DNA of 64,000 bases from Oricola nitratireducens (GTDB lineage Bacteria; Pseudomonadota; Alphaproteobacteria; Rhizobiales; Rhizobiaceae): assembly GCF_014904745.1 (NCBI RefSeq), contig NZ_JACZCS010000010.1, forward strand, positions 105,929-169,928, given 5' to 3'. Below are positions 49,485-60,702 of the stretch, piece by piece; position 1 is the stretch's first letter; each line of letters starts with the position of its first letter. Under the pieces are notes generated by a model. It saw only the letters and a program-made list of their open reading frames with translations. It searched no databases and was not told the DNA's origin. A program made the position numbers and the translations under genes.

Positions 49485-50771
49485 ATGCCCTCCATCCGTC
49501 CCCTCGTGCCGCTTCTGATCGCCGCCGGCATCCTGCTTGCCGGAAACGGGGTGCAGGGCACGCTGATCGCCGTGCGCGGCGCAGAGGAAGGCTTCTCGGC
49601 GGGCCTGATCGGACTGATGGGCACGGCCTATTTCGGCGGCTTTCTGCTCGGCTGCCTCTATATCGCGCGAATCCTGCGCAATGTCGGCCATATCCGCACT
49701 TTCTCGGCGCTCGCCGCCCTCGCCTCGGCCGTCTCGCTGATCCTGGTGCTGGTTCCCGACGGCACGGTCTGGCTGGCGGTGCGCTTCATCAGCGGGTTCT
49801 GCTTTTCGGGCCTGTTCACGACGACCGAGAGCTGGCTCAATTCCGGTGTCAGCAACGAGAACCGCGGCCGCGTGCTGTCGGTCTATCGCATTATCGACAT
49901 CGCGGCGGTGACCGGTTCGCAATATCTGATCCCGGCGGTCGGCTCGGGCGGCTTCGCCATCTTCGCCATCGTTTCGATGATGATCTCGCTGTCGCTGGTG
50001 CCGGTGTCGCTTGCCGACCGCTCCAGCCCGAAAGCGCCCGAGGACATCAAGCTCGACCTCGCCGGCGTCTGGCGGATTTCGCCGATCGCGGCCATCGGCT
50101 GTATCGCGATCGGCATCACCAACAGTTCCTTCCGCATGATCGGCCCGATTTACGTGCAGGAGACCGGCTTCGGCATCGCCGAAGTCGCCACCTTCATGAG
50201 CGCGGGAATCGTCGGCGGCATCGTCCTGCAATATCCGCTCGGCTGGCTGTCCGACCGCTGGGACCGGCGGCATGTGCTGATGCTGTCGACATCGGGCGCC
50301 GTCATCTCGGCGCTGGCGATCTCGTCGTTCGCCGGCAATTCGCTGGCGCTCAATCTCGCCGGTGTGCTTGCCTTCGGCGCCTTCGCCATGCCGCTCTATT
50401 CGCTGTCGGCGGCGCATGCCAACGACCATGCGGTAAAAGGCAACTATGTGCAGGTCGCCGCCGGGCTGATGCTGTTCTACTCGGTCGGCGCCATGGCGGG
50501 CCCGCCCGCCGCCGCCACCCTGATGGAGATGTTCGGACCGCGGGCGCTGTTCGTCTTCATCAGCGTGGTGCACGCATCGCTTTTCGTGGCGACCGCGTGG
50601 CGGCTGCACATGCGCGCGCCCGTCCCGGCTGAAAGGCGCGGCCGGTTCACCGTCCTGCTCAGGACATCGCCGGTCATCGCGCGCCTGGCACGCGCCGGAC
50701 AGACCCGCAAACAGGGCAGCGGGAAACAATCGACAAACCATGGCGACGCCGCTAAAGACCTGACCTCATGA
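49485..50771 (+). CDS. MFS transporter
   Basis: 428 residues from ATG 49485 with 12 predicted spans. The loop SDRWDRRHVLML and FSGLFTTTESWLNSG are MFS features of the YcaD/YfkF group. The C-terminal 40 residues are hydrophilic and basic. The substrate is unknown. The stop overlaps the rnd start (ATGA), making translation coupled. It is divergent from aspS. Confidence 0.87.
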   Translation: MPSIRPLVPLLIAAGILLAGNGVQGTLIAVRGAEEGFSAGLIGLMGTAYFGGFLLGCLYIARILRNVGHIRTFSALAALASAVSLILVLVPDGTVWLAVRFISGFCFSGLFTTTESWLNSGVSNENRGRVLSVYRIIDIAAVTGSQYLIPAVGSGGFAIFAIVSMMISLSLVPVSLADRSSPKAPEDIKLDLAGVWRISPIAAIGCIAIGITNSSFRMIGPIYVQETGFGIAEVATFMSAGIVGGIVLQYPLGWLSDRWDRRHVLMLSTSGAVISALAISSFAGNSLALNLAGVLAFGAFAMPLYSLSAAHANDHAVKGNYVQVAAGLMLFYSVGAMAGPPAAATLMEMFGPRALFVFISVVHASLFVATAWRLHMRAPVPAERRGRFTVLLRTSPVIARLARAGQTRKQGSGKQSTNHGDAAKDLTS

Positions 50772-51922
50772 AGCTTATTGATTCAACGGAAGAGCTTTCC
50801 GCTACCTGTGCGCGCCTCGCGCATCACCCGTTCATCACCATCGACACCGAATTTATCCGGGAGACGACGTTCTGGCCGGTGCTCTGCCTCGTCCAGGTGG
50901 CGAGCGCGGACGAAGCGGTGATGATCGATCCTCTCGCCAAGGGCCTCGACCTTTCGCCGCTGTTCGAACTTCTCGCGGACACGAACGTGCTCAAGGTGTT
51001 CCACGCCGCGCGCCAGGACATCGAGATCTTCTTCAACCTGACCGGCGCCGTGCCGGAACCGATCTTCGACACCCAGGTCGCCGCGATGGTCTGCGGCTTC
51101 GGCGACGCGATCGCCTATGACCAGCTCGTCAAGCGCATCTCCGGCGCCCATATCGACAAGTCGTCGCGGTTCACCGACTGGCGCGCGCGGCCGCTCAGCG
51201 AGCGCCAGCTTTCCTACGCGCTCGCCGACGTGACGCATCTGCGCGACGTCTATGTCGACCTGGCGGAACGGCTGAAGAGCGAGAACCGCGAACACTGGGT
51301 GAGCGAGGAAATGGGCGTTCTGACCGCGCCGGGAACCTACGACCTCAAGCCGGAAGACGCCTGGCAGCGGCTGAAACTCAGGGTGCGCAAGCCGATCGAA
51401 TTGCAGATCCTGAAAAACATCGCCGCCTGGCGCGAAACGGAGGCGCGCTCGCGCAACCAGCCGCGCCGCCGCATCCTCAAGGACGACGCGATCTACGAAA
51501 TCGCCCAGCAGCAGCCGCAGACGCCGGAGGCACTGGCGCGGCTGCGCTCGCTCAACAAGGGCATCGAGCGCTCGTCGATGGCCGCGCCGCTGATCAAGGC
51601 CGTGACCGACGCCCTGGAGATCGACAAGCACGACTTGCCGCCCATTCCGCGCCCGCCGGCCTCGCCCGAAGGCACCAGCGCCGCGGTCGACCTGTTGCGT
51701 GTGCTGCTGAAGCTCACCGCGGAGGAACAAGGCGTCGCGCAGAAGATCATCGCGACGACCGACGACCTCGAACAGATCGCCATCCATGGCGAGGCGGCCG
51801 ATGTCGGCGCGCTCAAGGGCTGGCGCAAGGAAGTGTTCGGCGACAAGGCGCTGCGCACGGTCAACGGCGAACTCGCCATCCGCTTCGACCAGCGAAAACT
51901 GTCGGTTATCGACGTCGGTTGA
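50768..51922 (+). CDS. rnd: Ribonuclease D
   Basis: 384 residues. The DEDDy exonuclease residues are D26 and E28 (ITIDTEFIRE), the HAARQDIEIFF aspartate and the Y/D pair in LSYALADVTHLRDVY. An HRDC domain follows from about residue 210 with LQILKNIAAWRETEARSRNQPRRRIL. It trims 3' ends of tRNA and other stable RNAs. The last codons lie four bases from the convergent ppx stop. Coupling to the upstream transporter is of unclear meaning. Confidence 0.94.
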   Translation: MKLIDSTEELSATCARLAHHPFITIDTEFIRETTFWPVLCLVQVASADEAVMIDPLAKGLDLSPLFELLADTNVLKVFHAARQDIEIFFNLTGAVPEPIFDTQVAAMVCGFGDAIAYDQLVKRISGAHIDKSSRFTDWRARPLSERQLSYALADVTHLRDVYVDLAERLKSENREHWVSEEMGVLTAPGTYDLKPEDAWQRLKLRVRKPIELQILKNIAAWRETEARSRNQPRRRILKDDAIYEIAQQQPQTPEALARLRSLNKGIERSSMAAPLIKAVTDALEIDKHDLPPIPRPPASPEGTSAAVDLLRVLLKLTAEEQGVAQKIIATTDDLEQIAIHGEAADVGALKGWRKEVFGDKALRTVNGELAIRFDQRKLSVIDVG

Positions 51923-51926
51923 GCGG

Positions 51927-53447
51927 TTACCGCTCGACGACCAGATTGATCTCGCGGCTGACCGTCTTCGACAGCTGGTTGATGCGCCCGAGCGGACGGT
52001 TGCCGTACAATTCCGCGAGACGGCGCGGCAGGACCAGCTCTATCGCGCCACCGTCCTTCTCGCGCCAGACGATGTCGCCGATCACGCCCGGCATGGCAGC
52101 AGAGAACAGATAGGCGACCCGGAAGAACGCGCCGAGATAGCGGCTGCGCTCCCATATGCGGTCGGAGGTGATCTTGCGGATTTCCGGCGCAAAAGTCCCG
52201 GATTTCAAACCGTCATGGCGGAAATAGTTCGCAAGCGCGATATAGGCGCGGCCCGGATGGTCGACCTGGGTGAAGGATCCGTAGGCGATCACGTTCAGCG
52301 CCTGGTCGCCGCGGTAATCGGGATGGGCGCGCCATGAAATATCGGCCAGCCGGCACGCGGCCTCGCGGTAACGCGCCTCGTCCTCGGTCTCGTCGATCCC
52401 GAACGCCTTGAAGGCCCTGCCTGTCCAGGCCGCCAGCTCGCGCGCATGGCGCGGCGAACGCGAGCGCAGCACCGACAATTCCTCAGACGCCTCGATCAGC
52501 GCGTCGCGCTTGCGGGTCTTGTCGTCGAGCAGGCCGTAGAGATAGCCCTCGCGCACGCCGGCCGACGAAAAGATCACCTTGGCCGGCTTCATGGCCCGGA
52601 TCAGTTCGGCCAGGACGATCGCGCCGTAGGGCAGAAGCGAACGCCGCGAACGCGACACGTCGTCGATGCCAGGCAGTTTCTCGACATTGTTGCGGCCGAC
52701 CTTGGTCAGAAAACCGACCGAGCCCGGCGCATCCATTTCGTAGTGGTGGGTGACATGGAGCGGATAACCGGTCGAAGCCATGTGCAGCTTGGCGAGGTTT
52801 CGCCATGTGCCGCCGACGGCATAGAAATTGCGTCCCTTGCCGTGTTTCAGGAACCCGGCCGTCTTCAGATCGTCGCGCGCGATCAGCGCCGCCTTTTCCA
52901 GATCGCCGCCGGCGCGTTCCGACAGGCGGATGACGCCTATCGGCAGGGTCATGCCGTCGCCGATATCGTCGCCTTTCATGTCGACGATCTCGAGGCTGCC
53001 GCCGCCGAGATCGCCCATGACACCGTCGATGTCGCGGAAGGCGGACTGGACGCCATAGGCCGAATAAAGCGCCTCCTCGCGGCCGCTGAGCACAGTGATT
53101 CCCTGGCCAAGAATTCGCTCGGCCTCCTCGATGAAGGCCGGGCCGTTGCCGGCCTCGCGGGCGGCAGCCGTCGCGAGGATAACCAGTTTCTCGACCTTGG
53201 CCTGGCCGGCGAGAGCGCGGAAGCGGCGCAGCGCGCCGAGCGCGTTACTGACCGCGTCCTCGTTCATGTTGCCGGTCTCGGCAATGCCGCGGCCGAGCCC
53301 GCACTGGACCTTTTCGTTGAAGAGCATGGAGGGCGCACGCACGAGGCCCTCATAGATCACCAGGCGAACGGAGTTCGAACCGATATCGACAACGGCAATC
53401 GGATGCCTGTTTCGCAGGCGTCCCTGGGCGTCTTCGGTGTCAATCAA
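51927..53447 (-). CDS. ppx: Exopolyphosphatase / guanosine pentaphosphatase (Ppx/GppA)
   Basis: 506 residues. The actin-like ATPase fold shows VVDIGSNSVRLVIYEG, ATAAAREAGNG, the SGREEALYS catalytic glutamate region and DLGGGSLEI. A helical HD-like part follows from about residue 320. It releases phosphate from polyphosphate or converts pppGpp to ppGpp. The only start close to the conserved N-terminus is a TTG at 53447; there is no in-frame ATG before VVDIG. It is 29 bases downstream of ppk on the same strand, so the pair make and break polyphosphate from one operon. Confidence 0.92.
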   Translation of the reverse strand: MIDTEDAQGRLRNRHPIAVVDIGSNSVRLVIYEGLVRAPSMLFNEKVQCGLGRGIAETGNMNEDAVSNALGALRRFRALAGQAKVEKLVILATAAAREAGNGPAFIEEAERILGQGITVLSGREEALYSAYGVQSAFRDIDGVMGDLGGGSLEIVDMKGDDIGDGMTLPIGVIRLSERAGGDLEKAALIARDDLKTAGFLKHGKGRNFYAVGGTWRNLAKLHMASTGYPLHVTHHYEMDAPGSVGFLTKVGRNNVEKLPGIDDVSRSRRSLLPYGAIVLAELIRAMKPAKVIFSSAGVREGYLYGLLDDKTRKRDALIEASEELSVLRSRSPRHARELAAWTGRAFKAFGIDETEDEARYREAACRLADISWRAHPDYRGDQALNVIAYGSFTQVDHPGRAYIALANYFRHDGLKSGTFAPEIRKITSDRIWERSRYLGAFFRVAYLFSAAMPGVIGDIVWREKDGGAIELVLPRRLAELYGNRPLGRINQLSKTVSREINLVVER

Positions 53448-53476
53448 ATGTCAGTTCCACAACCGGGTCGCGTTGG

Positions 53477-55675
53477 TCAGACTTCCTTGTTCTCTGCCCT
53501 TTTTTTGTGGGCGATCAAACGGGGTGCGGAAGATTTCAACGACTTTCCGCGCCCGGACAGGCTCGGATTGGTCATGAAATATTTCTGGGCGTCGAAGGGC
53601 TGCTCGTCTTTCGCCCGCGTCATCCGCCGCGAACGCCCGTCGGCCAGGAGTTCGAAGCTCTGCTGATTGTCGAGCAGGTTGGCAAGCATGATCTGGCCCA
53701 GCACCTGTTCGTGCACGGTCGGATTGGTCAGCGGCACGAGCGTTTCGACGCGGCGGTCGAGATTGCGCGGCATCAGGTCGGCCGAGCCGATATAGACGAT
53801 GGCCTCGTCGCTCGGCAGGCCGTGGCCGTTGCCGAAACAATAGATGCGGCTGTGCTCCAGGAAGCGGCCGATGATCGACTTGACGCGGATATTCTCCGAC
53901 AGGCCCGGCACCTGCGGGCGCAGGCAGCAGATACCGCGCACGACCATGTCGATCTGGACGCCGGCGGCGCTCGCGTCATAGAGCGCGTCGATGATCTGCG
54001 CGTCGACGAGCGAGTTCATCTTGAACCAGATTTCGGCCGGGCGCCCGGCCCTTGCGTGAGCGATCTCGTCGGCGATGTGCTTGAGGATGCGATTGCGCAT
54101 GAAGCGCGGCGAGACAGCGAGCTGCATGTCGGAGCCGGGATCGGCATAGCCGGTGATGAAATTGAAGACCTGTGCCACGTCATGCGCGATCACCGGATTG
54201 CAGGTGAAGAAGGACAGGTCGGTGTAAATCTTGGCGGTGACCGAATGGTAGTTGCCGGTGCCGAGATGGACGTAGTTGCGCAGCTTGCCATCCTCGCGGC
54301 GTACGATCAGCGACATCTTCGCATGCGTCTTCATCTCGAAGAAGCCGTAGACGACCTGCACGCCGGCGCGTTCGAGGTCGCGCGCCCAGCGGATATTGGC
54401 TTCCTCGTCGAAGCGCGCCTTCAGCTCGATCAGCGCGGTGACGGACTTGCCGGCCTCGGCGGCGTCGATCAGCGCCCTTATGATCGGGCTGTCCTTGGAA
54501 GTGCGGTAGAGCGTCTGCTTGACGGCAAGGACGTTCGGATCCTGCGCGGCCTGGCGCAGGAACTGCACGACGACGTCGAAGGACTCGTAGGGATGGTGGA
54601 CGATAATGTCCTTTTCCGTGATTGCCGCGAAACAATCACCATTGTGCTCGCGGATGCGTTCGGGGAAGCGTGCCTGATAGGGTTCGAATTTCAGGTCATT
54701 GCGGTCGACCGAGACGATCTCGGAGACGGTGTTAAGGGCGAGGAAACCGGGCTGGATGCTGACACGCGATTCCGGCACCTCCAGTTCATGCGCCACGAAT
54801 TCGCGCAGGTCATGCGGCATTTCGTGGTCGAACTCGATGCGGACCACCTGGCCGCGCCGGCGCCGCTTCAGCGCGGTTTCGAACAGCCGCACAAGATCCT
54901 CGGCCTCTTCCTCGACCTCGATGTCGCTGTCGCGGATGATACGGAAGGTGCCCTTCCCCTTCACCTCGTAGCCCGGATAGAGCTTCGAGATGTAAAGCCC
55001 GATGATGTCCTCAAGGCTGATGAAGCGGAATTTCGAGCCTTCCGTCGGGATCGAGACGAAACGGTCGAGCGCGACGGGAAAGCGCAACAGCGCGTTCATC
55101 TGGGCGCGCGACGCGCGGTTGACGAGTTCGAGCGCGATCGAGAAGCCGAGATTGGGGATGAACGGAAACGGATGCGCCGGGTCGATCGACAGCGGCGTCA
55201 GCACGGGGAAGATCGTCTGCAGGAAGTGGTCCTCGAGCCAAGCGAGATCGGCGTCGGCGAGCTGCTCGCTGCGCACGATTTCGACGCCCTCGGCTTCCAA
55301 TTCCTCCTGCAATTCGGCGAGCACAACCTGCTGTTCGGTCTGCAGTTTGCCGGCCTCATCGAGGATGGAGTCAAGCTGTTCCTGTGGCGTCAGGCCGTCA
55401 TTGGAACGCTCGGTGATGCCTTCGCGGACCTGGCCGGCAAGGCCGGCAACCCGGACCATGAAGAATTCATCGAGATTGTCGGCCGAGATCGACAGGAAGC
55501 GCAGCCGCTCCAGAAGCGGATGCTGGGTGTTGCGGGCCTCGTCGAGGACGCGCCAGTTGAACTGCAGCCAGGAGAATTCCCGGTTCACGAAACGCGCCAC
55601 GTCGTTGCGCATGTCGTCGGCAATCTCGCGCGCGGTTCCGGTTGTCATCGTTCCTGGAAGAATGGCGTCGTTCAT
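53477..55675 (-). CDS. ppk: Polyphosphate kinase 1
   Basis: 732 residues. It begins with the [17 protein letters not shown] region and has the catalytic histidine in [12 protein letters not shown], and the second conserved histidine in [13 protein letters not shown]1 polymerises phosphate from ATP reversibly at the membrane. The ATG at 55675 is clear. It precedes ppx on the same strand. The region between it and hdaA (55676-55773) probably holds its promoter. Confidence 0.95.
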   Translation of the reverse strand: MNDAILPGTMTTGTAREIADDMRNDVARFVNREFSWLQFNWRVLDEARNTQHPLLERLRFLSISADNLDEFFMVRVAGLAGQVREGITERSNDGLTPQEQLDSILDEAGKLQTEQQVVLAELQEELEAEGVEIVRSEQLADADLAWLEDHFLQTIFPVLTPLSIDPAHPFPFIPNLGFSIALELVNRASRAQMNALLRFPVALDRFVSIPTEGSKFRFISLEDIIGLYISKLYPGYEVKGKGTFRIIRDSDIEVEEEAEDLVRLFETALKRRRRGQVVRIEFDHEMPHDLREFVAHELEVPESRVSIQPGFLALNTVSEIVSVDRNDLKFEPYQARFPERIREHNGDCFAAITEKDIIVHHPYESFDVVVQFLRQAAQDPNVLAVKQTLYRTSKDSPIIRALIDAAEAGKSVTALIELKARFDEEANIRWARDLERAGVQVVYGFFEMKTHAKMSLIVRREDGKLRNYVHLGTGNYHSVTAKIYTDLSFFTCNPVIAHDVAQVFNFITGYADPGSDMQLAVSPRFMRNRILKHIADEIAHARAGRPAEIWFKMNSLVDAQIIDALYDASAAGVQIDMVVRGICCLRPQVPGLSENIRVKSIIGRFLEHSRIYCFGNGHGLPSDEAIVYIGSADLMPRNLDRRVETLVPLTNPTVHEQVLGQIMLANLLDNQQSFELLADGRSRRMTRAKDEQPFDAQKYFMTNPSLSGRGKSLKSSAPRLIAHKKRAENKEV

Positions 55676-55773
55676 GGCGCGTTCAACGTTCCTGTCTGGC
55701 GTCTGCGATGCGTTTTTATCTGCGTAATCGCAAATTGGTACCGTTCCATGACACCGCCGAATGCCGGCCGTGC

Positions 55774-56472
55774 CTAGAAATCGAATTCGTTCTGGTTGTT
55801 ATCGTACTCGCGAACGAAGGCGGCCGCAAAGGCGCGCGTGATCTTCGCCTTGCGCGCAAGCGACGCTTTGTCGAGCCGTTCGACAATCGCCCGGGCGCTG
55901 GCGAGCGAACGCTCGATGCGGCCGGCGATATAGCTGATGACCGAAGCATCGACCGCGATCTGGCGGTCGGCGAAGAGCTTGGTCATGACGCCTACCAGCA
56001 ATTCGTCGTCCGGTTCGGCGATCTCGACCGTCGTCGCCGCCTGGATGCGAGAGCGCAGATCCGGCGTTTCCACCCGCCAGGCGCCCGGCCAGTGCGCCGA
56101 TGTCATCAACAGGCTGCCGCCATTGGCGCGCACCGCGTTCATGATGTGGAACAGTGCATTTTCGTCGAAGCCGCCAGGCTCGACACCGTCGAGCAGCAGC
56201 GCCTTGCCGGCTTGCGCAGCATCGAGATCGTCCGCCGACAGCTTGTTCGGGTCGCAGGCGCGGGCATCGGCGAGGTCACGCCAGATCGTCGCCAGATGCG
56301 TCTTGCCGGATCCGGGTGGACCGGCAAGGACGACGGCGGGTCCCGGCCAGTTCGGCCAGCTTTCGATCAACAACACGGCCTCGCGGTTCGAGCGCGTGAC
56401 GATCAGGTCGTCGCGCGACATCGATCCCGACAAGCCGATGTCGAGAAGAAGCTGGGAATCAGTATCGGTCAT
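55774..56472 (-). CDS. hdaA: DnaA-like regulatory protein HdaA
   Basis: 232 residues, only the AAA+ part of DnaA. The N-terminal [11 protein letters not shown] (6-16) resembles the clamp-binding motif of Hda, and the Walker A is GPPGSGKT (51-58). With the sliding clamp it triggers ATP hydrolysis on DnaA and limits re-initiation. No DNA-binding C-terminus is present. It is last of a three-gene run with the permease and phosphatidyltransferase; the start is ATG 56472. Confidence 0.9.
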   Translation of the reverse strand: MTDTDSQLLLDIGLSGSMSRDDLIVTRSNREAVLLIESWPNWPGPAVVLAGPPGSGKTHLATIWRDLADARACDPNKLSADDLDAAQAGKALLLDGVEPGGFDENALFHIMNAVRANGGSLLMTSAHWPGAWRVETPDLRSRIQAATTVEIAEPDDELLVGVMTKLFADRQIAVDASVISYIAGRIERSLASARAIVERLDKASLARKAKITRAFAAAFVREYDNNQNEFDF

Positions 56473-56508
56473 GGCGCAAACGAAAAACTTGGCACTGCGT
56501 TCAACCGG

Positions 56509-57627
56509 TCAGTCTTCGGCGGAGGCGCTTTCGCCGGCCTCCGATTTGCCGACATAAAGGTCGGAGTCGAGGTATCGTTCAAGTGCGAAACGCACCAGGA
56601 CACCGACGGCGGCGGCGGCCGGAACGGCAACCAGAAGGCCGGTAAATCCGAACAGGCTGCCGAATGCGAACAGCGCGAACATCAGCCAGACCGGATGCAG
56701 GCCGACGCTGTCTCCAACGAGTTTCGGCTGCAGGATATTACCCTCGATTGCCTGGCCGACAAGGAAGACGCCCAAAACGACGACAATCATGGGCCAGTCC
56801 GGCCAGAACTGCACCAGCGCCACGCCGACCGACAGAACGAGGCCGACCGTGGAGCCGACATAGGGAATAAAACTGATCAGCCCGGCAAAGAGGCCGATGA
56901 GAAGGCCGAAATTCAGCCCGGCGATCGTCAGCCCGAGGGCATAGTAGACACCGAGAATGAGGCAGACCGTTCCCTGCCCGCGCACGAATCCGGCAATCGC
57001 CTTGTTGATCTCGCGGCCGAGTTCGCGAATGTTTTCGACGTGATCGCGCGGCACCCAGCTATCGACTCTGGCGACCATCTTGTCCCAGTCGAGCAGCATG
57101 TAGAACGCGACCACCGGCGTGATGACGAGCAGTCCGGCCACGTTGATGATCGCCATGCCCGACGACCAGATGCCCTGGAACAGCGTCGTCAGGAAGCCGG
57201 CGCCCTGCTTGAGCAGTTCATCGACGCTGCTCTGCAGGTTCTGCGGATCGATACCGATATATTTCGCGAACCAGCCGGTCTCCAGGCTGAGATTGGCGAG
57301 CATGCCCTGCAACTGCGAGACATAGCTCGGCAAGTGCTTCAGGAAATCGGATGCCTGCGATGCCAGCAGCGGCACGATCACCGCCAGCGCGATGACGAAC
57401 AGCACGATGAAGGCAAGCAGGATGACGATCGTGGCGGCGAAGCGCGACAGGCGCCGCCGCTCCAGGAAATCGGCGACCGGATCCATGAAATAGGCGAGCG
57501 CGAGGCCGGCCAGGAACGGCAGCAGGATGGTCCGGAAGACGAAAATGAAGACGATGAACACGGCGGCCGCGGCGAGCCAGAAGATCGCCTGGCGCTTCAG
57601 ATGGGCGGTTGAAATATGTTCGCTCAT
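56509..57627 (-). CDS. AI-2E family transporter (PerM-like)
   Basis: 372 residues with about seven or eight spans. The AI-2E/PerM family pattern appears in LAYFMDPVADFLERR, the long cytoplasmic or periplasmic segment 90-200, and SFIPYVGSTVGLVLSVGVAL. The family includes autoinducer-2 exporters and Na+/H+ transporters; which applies is unknown. Its start lies one base from the stop of the upstream phosphatidyltransferase gene, so it is in an operon with it and probably hdaA. Confidence 0.87.
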   Translation of the reverse strand: MSEHISTAHLKRQAIFWLAAAAVFIVFIFVFRTILLPFLAGLALAYFMDPVADFLERRRLSRFAATIVILLAFIVLFVIALAVIVPLLASQASDFLKHLPSYVSQLQGMLANLSLETGWFAKYIGIDPQNLQSSVDELLKQGAGFLTTLFQGIWSSGMAIINVAGLLVITPVVAFYMLLDWDKMVARVDSWVPRDHVENIRELGREINKAIAGFVRGQGTVCLILGVYYALGLTIAGLNFGLLIGLFAGLISFIPYVGSTVGLVLSVGVALVQFWPDWPMIVVVLGVFLVGQAIEGNILQPKLVGDSVGLHPVWLMFALFAFGSLFGFTGLLVAVPAAAAVGVLVRFALERYLDSDLYVGKSEAGESASAED

Positions 57628-57628
57628 T

Positions 57629-58213
57629 TCATCCCCTTCCGTCTTCCACCCGGCGGACGGTCTGCGCCATGAGGCGGCCGTAGGCGGCGGCCGACACCGC
57701 CGTCAGAAGGACGACCAGCCCGATCAGACCATACTCCAGCGCCGGAAGCGACCATTCGAAGGCGTGCGCGGCCAGGAGCCAGCAGGCAAGCAGGATCAGC
57801 ACCGTCGTGTTGATCTTGGAGATCATCAGCGGCTGGATGGCCGCCGCGCTGCCCCGCGCCGCCATCATGCCGGCGCCGGCGACGATCGCCACATCGCGCG
57901 CCACGATCAGGACAAGCAGCCATACCGGCACGATATCCTGCGCGGCGAAGGCGGAGAATACCGCAATCGTCAGCCCCTTGTCGGCGAGCGGATCGAGAAA
58001 GGTGCCGAGCTGCGATTTCTGGTCGAAGTGCCGCGCGATATATCCGTCCACGCCGTCGGATGCGCCGGCGAGCGCGAACAGGACGAAAGCCTGCATCCAT
58101 GCGCCGTGCAGCATAGCGTGGACTATGAACGGGATCGCCAGGATACGGGCGACCGTGATCGCGTTGGGAATGGTGAAATACACGCTGGCCATCGATTGCT
58201 GTTTGACCGTCAT
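57629..58213 (-). CDS. CDP-alcohol phosphatidyltransferase family protein
   Basis: 194 residues from ATG 58213; an in-frame ATG at 58192 is possible. The diagnostic motif DGVDGYIARHFDQKSQLGT continues to DPLADK, giving the full DG-x2-AR-x8-G-x3-D-x3-D pattern. Four or five spans surround it. The family makes phospholipids, e.g. phosphatidylglycerophosphate or cardiolipin precursors; the alcohol is not readable. It is first of the operon with PerM and hdaA, divergent from purM. Confidence 0.87.
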   Translation of the reverse strand: MTVKQQSMASVYFTIPNAITVARILAIPFIVHAMLHGAWMQAFVLFALAGASDGVDGYIARHFDQKSQLGTFLDPLADKGLTIAVFSAFAAQDIVPVWLLVLIVARDVAIVAGAGMMAARGSAAAIQPLMISKINTTVLILLACWLLAAHAFEWSLPALEYGLIGLVVLLTAVSAAAYGRLMAQTVRRVEDGRG

Positions 58214-58355
58214 ATAGAGATGCCTTGTGGCGGGCGCAAAAGCCTTTCTTGCAATGATGGCGAAATTGCTGTGACGGGATCGCGCTGCGCACTGGAAACA
58301 GCGCCGCCGCCATGCAATAGACGGCCCCAAACACCCACGTTTTTCGGACGCGACC

Positions 58356-59438
58356 ATGGCGGACACACCGAACACCCAAGACGGACAGAACGGCCTCAGC
58401 TATCGCGACGCCGGCGTCGACATCGACGCGGGCAACGCGCTCGTCGAGGCGATCAAGCCGATGGTGAAATCGACCCGGCGTTCCGGCGCCGACGGCACGA
58501 TCGGCGGGTTCGGCGGCTTGTTCGACCTGAAGGCCGCCGGCTATGACGACCCGATCCTCGTCGCCGCCAATGACGGCGTCGGCACCAAGCTGATGGTGGC
58601 CATCGAGGCGGACATCCACGACACCGTCGGCATCGACCTCGTCGCCATGTGCGTCAACGACCTGATCGTGCAAGGCGCGGAGCCGCTGCTGTTTCTCGAC
58701 TATTTCGCGACCGGCAGGCTCGACGTCAAACAGGGCGCGGCAATCGTCTCCGGTATCGCTGAAGGCTGCCGCCAGGCAGGCTCGGCCCTGCTCGGCGGCG
58801 AGACGGCGGAAATGCCGGGGATGTATTCGGAAGGCGACTACGACCTCGCCGGCTTCGCCGTCGGCGCGGCCGAACGCGGGACGCTGCTGCCGCGCACCGA
58901 TATCGCCGAAGGCGACGTCATTCTCGGCCTCGCGTCGTCCGGCATCCATTCCAACGGCTATTCGCTGGTGCGCCGCATCGTCGAGATGTCCGGGCTTTCC
59001 TACGGCGCGTCGGCGCCGTTCGACAAGGAGCGCACGCTCGGCGCGGCGCTGCTCGACCCGACCCGCATCTATGTGAAGCCGGTGCTGGCCGCGATCCGCG
59101 AGACCGGTGCGATCAAGGCGCTGGCGCATATCACCGGCGGCGGCTTTCCCGAAAACATCCCGCGCGTCCTGCCCGAGGGCATGGCGGCGGACATCGACCT
59201 GTCGGCGATCCACGTGCCGCATGTCTTCGCCTGGCTCGCCGCGCAGGGCGGTGTCGCGCGCGACGAGATGCTGCGCACCTTCAATTGCGGCGTCGGCATG
59301 ATCGCAGTGGTCGCGCCGGAGGACAGCGAAGCCGTGGCCGACGTGCTGGAACGCGAGGGCGAAACCGTGACGCGCATCGGCGTCATGAAAGCACGCGACG
59401 GCGCGCGTGTGAGCTATCACGGGACGCTCGACCTTTGA
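58356..59438 (+). CDS. purM: Phosphoribosylformylglycinamidine cyclo-ligase
   Basis: 360 residues. AIR synthetase motifs include [22 protein letters not shown], the [13 protein letters not shown] loop and [10 protein letters not shown]. It closes the imidazole ring of AIR in the fifth step of purine synthesis, using ATP. The start is ATG 58356. Its stop overlaps the purN start, as is usual in the order. Confidence 0.96.
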   Translation: MADTPNTQDGQNGLSYRDAGVDIDAGNALVEAIKPMVKSTRRSGADGTIGGFGGLFDLKAAGYDDPILVAANDGVGTKLMVAIEADIHDTVGIDLVAMCVNDLIVQGAEPLLFLDYFATGRLDVKQGAAIVSGIAEGCRQAGSALLGGETAEMPGMYSEGDYDLAGFAVGAAERGTLLPRTDIAEGDVILGLASSGIHSNGYSLVRRIVEMSGLSYGASAPFDKERTLGAALLDPTRIYVKPVLAAIRETGAIKALAHITGGGFPENIPRVLPEGMAADIDLSAIHVPHVFAWLAAQGGVARDEMLRTFNCGVGMIAVVAPEDSEAVADVLEREGETVTRIGVMKARDGARVSYHGTLDL

Positions 59439-60019
59439 GCGGCCGCAAGCGCGTCGCCGTGTTGATATCGGGCCGCGGCTCCAATATGGAAGCGCTGATC
59501 CGGGCGACGAAGGCACCGGACTATCCCGCCGAAATCGTCGGCGTCCTCTCCGACAAGCCCGACGCAAAGGGACTGGAAACGGCAACATCCGAAGGCATTC
59601 CGGCGTTTGCGATCCCGCGCTCGGATTATGCGTCGAAGCGCGAGCACGAGGCGGCAATCCAGGCGGCGCTCGACGAGCTCGGCGTCGAGATCGTCTGCCT
59701 CGCCGGTTTCATGCGGCTGCTGTCAGGCGAATTCCTCACGCCGTGGCAAGGCCGGATCATCAACATTCACCCGTCGCTGCTGCCCAAATACAAGGGCCTC
59801 GACACGCATACGCGGGCGATCGAAGCCGGCGACACGGTGCATGGCTGCTCGGTGCATCACGTCACCGCCGGCATGGATGACGGCCCGGTGATCTGCCAAG
59901 CGGAAGTGCCCGTGCTGCCCGGCGACACGCCGGACAGCCTTGCCGCCAAGGTGCTGACCGAAGAGCACCGCATCTATCCGCTGGCGCTGGCGAAGGTGGC
60001 CGAGACAATCGGCGGATAG
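59435..60019 (+). CDS. purN: Phosphoribosylglycinamide formyltransferase
   Basis: 194 residues if the TTG at 59435, overlapping the purM stop, is used; this gives the conserved [18 protein letters not shown] start. A GTG at 59459 would cut it. [14 protein letters not shown] holds the catalytic Asn/His, and MDDGPVI the aspartate. It transfers formyl from 10-formyl-THF to GAR. Translation is probably coupled to purM. Confidence 0.93.
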   Translation: MSGRKRVAVLISGRGSNMEALIRATKAPDYPAEIVGVLSDKPDAKGLETATSEGIPAFAIPRSDYASKREHEAAIQAALDELGVEIVCLAGFMRLLSGEFLTPWQGRIINIHPSLLPKYKGLDTHTRAIEAGDTVHGCSVHHVTAGMDDGPVICQAEVPVLPGDTPDSLAAKVLTEEHRIYPLALAKVAETIGG

Positions 60020-60048
60020 CCGTTCCGCACCGGCGCGCAGCCGCCTTC

Positions 60049-60702
60049 TCACGACAACCGGCCGGGTTCGTCGGCTTTCAGATAGGCTTCCTCCTCCGGT
60101 GTCAGGTCGATCGTGTCGAAGCCGGTGATCATCGGCTTGACGTGCTGCACGAAGGACTCGCCGGCGGTCAGCAGATAGACATGGACGATGACGAAGGTCG
60201 CGATCAGATAGGCGACGAGCACATGCAGGTTCGCGACGATCTCCAGAAGCAATGTCGCATTGGGCTGTTGCTCCCAGAAATTATAGGTCAGATAGACAAT
60301 CCCCGTCACCCAGATGGCGGGAAACAGGAACAGCTTCAGGGCCAGATAGGTCAGCGCCTGCAACGGATTGTGCTTGCGCCAATAGGCCTTGCGGTAGGGA
60401 TGATGCGCGCCCTTGAAGATGTCGAAGGCATAGAAGCGCGCCACCTTGAACAGACCCTGTGTGGTCGGCATATAATGCCGCCAGGTGCCGGTGGTCAGAT
60501 GCCAGAAGATCGCGAAGATCCACAGGACGACAAGCGCCAACGCGGCCGTCGTGTGCAACATCACGGCGGGGCCGAACGGTACCAGGCCGTGCAAGCCGTG
60601 CAGCCCCATGCCGGTGAACAGCAGCACAAGGATCAGCAGGACCTGCGACCAGTGCCAGAACCGTTCGAATGCCGGATAGATCTTGACGAGACGCTCAGTC
60701 AT
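60049..60702 (-). CDS. Cytochrome b561-like membrane partner of octaheme cytochrome
   Basis: 217 residues from ATG 60702. About four spans contain histidines suitable for two b hemes (FERFWHWSQ, MLHTTAAL, FWHLTTG, and NLHVLVAYL/FVIVHVYLL). It resembles the b subunits of Ni-Fe hydrogenase and thiosulfate reductase. The start overlaps the stop of the octaheme gene by one base (TGATG), so the two make a complex that links the quinone pool to the cytochrome. It is convergent with purN. Confidence 0.83.
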   Translation of the reverse strand: MTERLVKIYPAFERFWHWSQVLLILVLLFTGMGLHGLHGLVPFGPAVMLHTTAALALVVLWIFAIFWHLTTGTWRHYMPTTQGLFKVARFYAFDIFKGAHHPYRKAYWRKHNPLQALTYLALKLFLFPAIWVTGIVYLTYNFWEQQPNATLLLEIVANLHVLVAYLIATFVIVHVYLLTAGESFVQHVKPMITGFDTIDLTPEEEAYLKADEPGRLS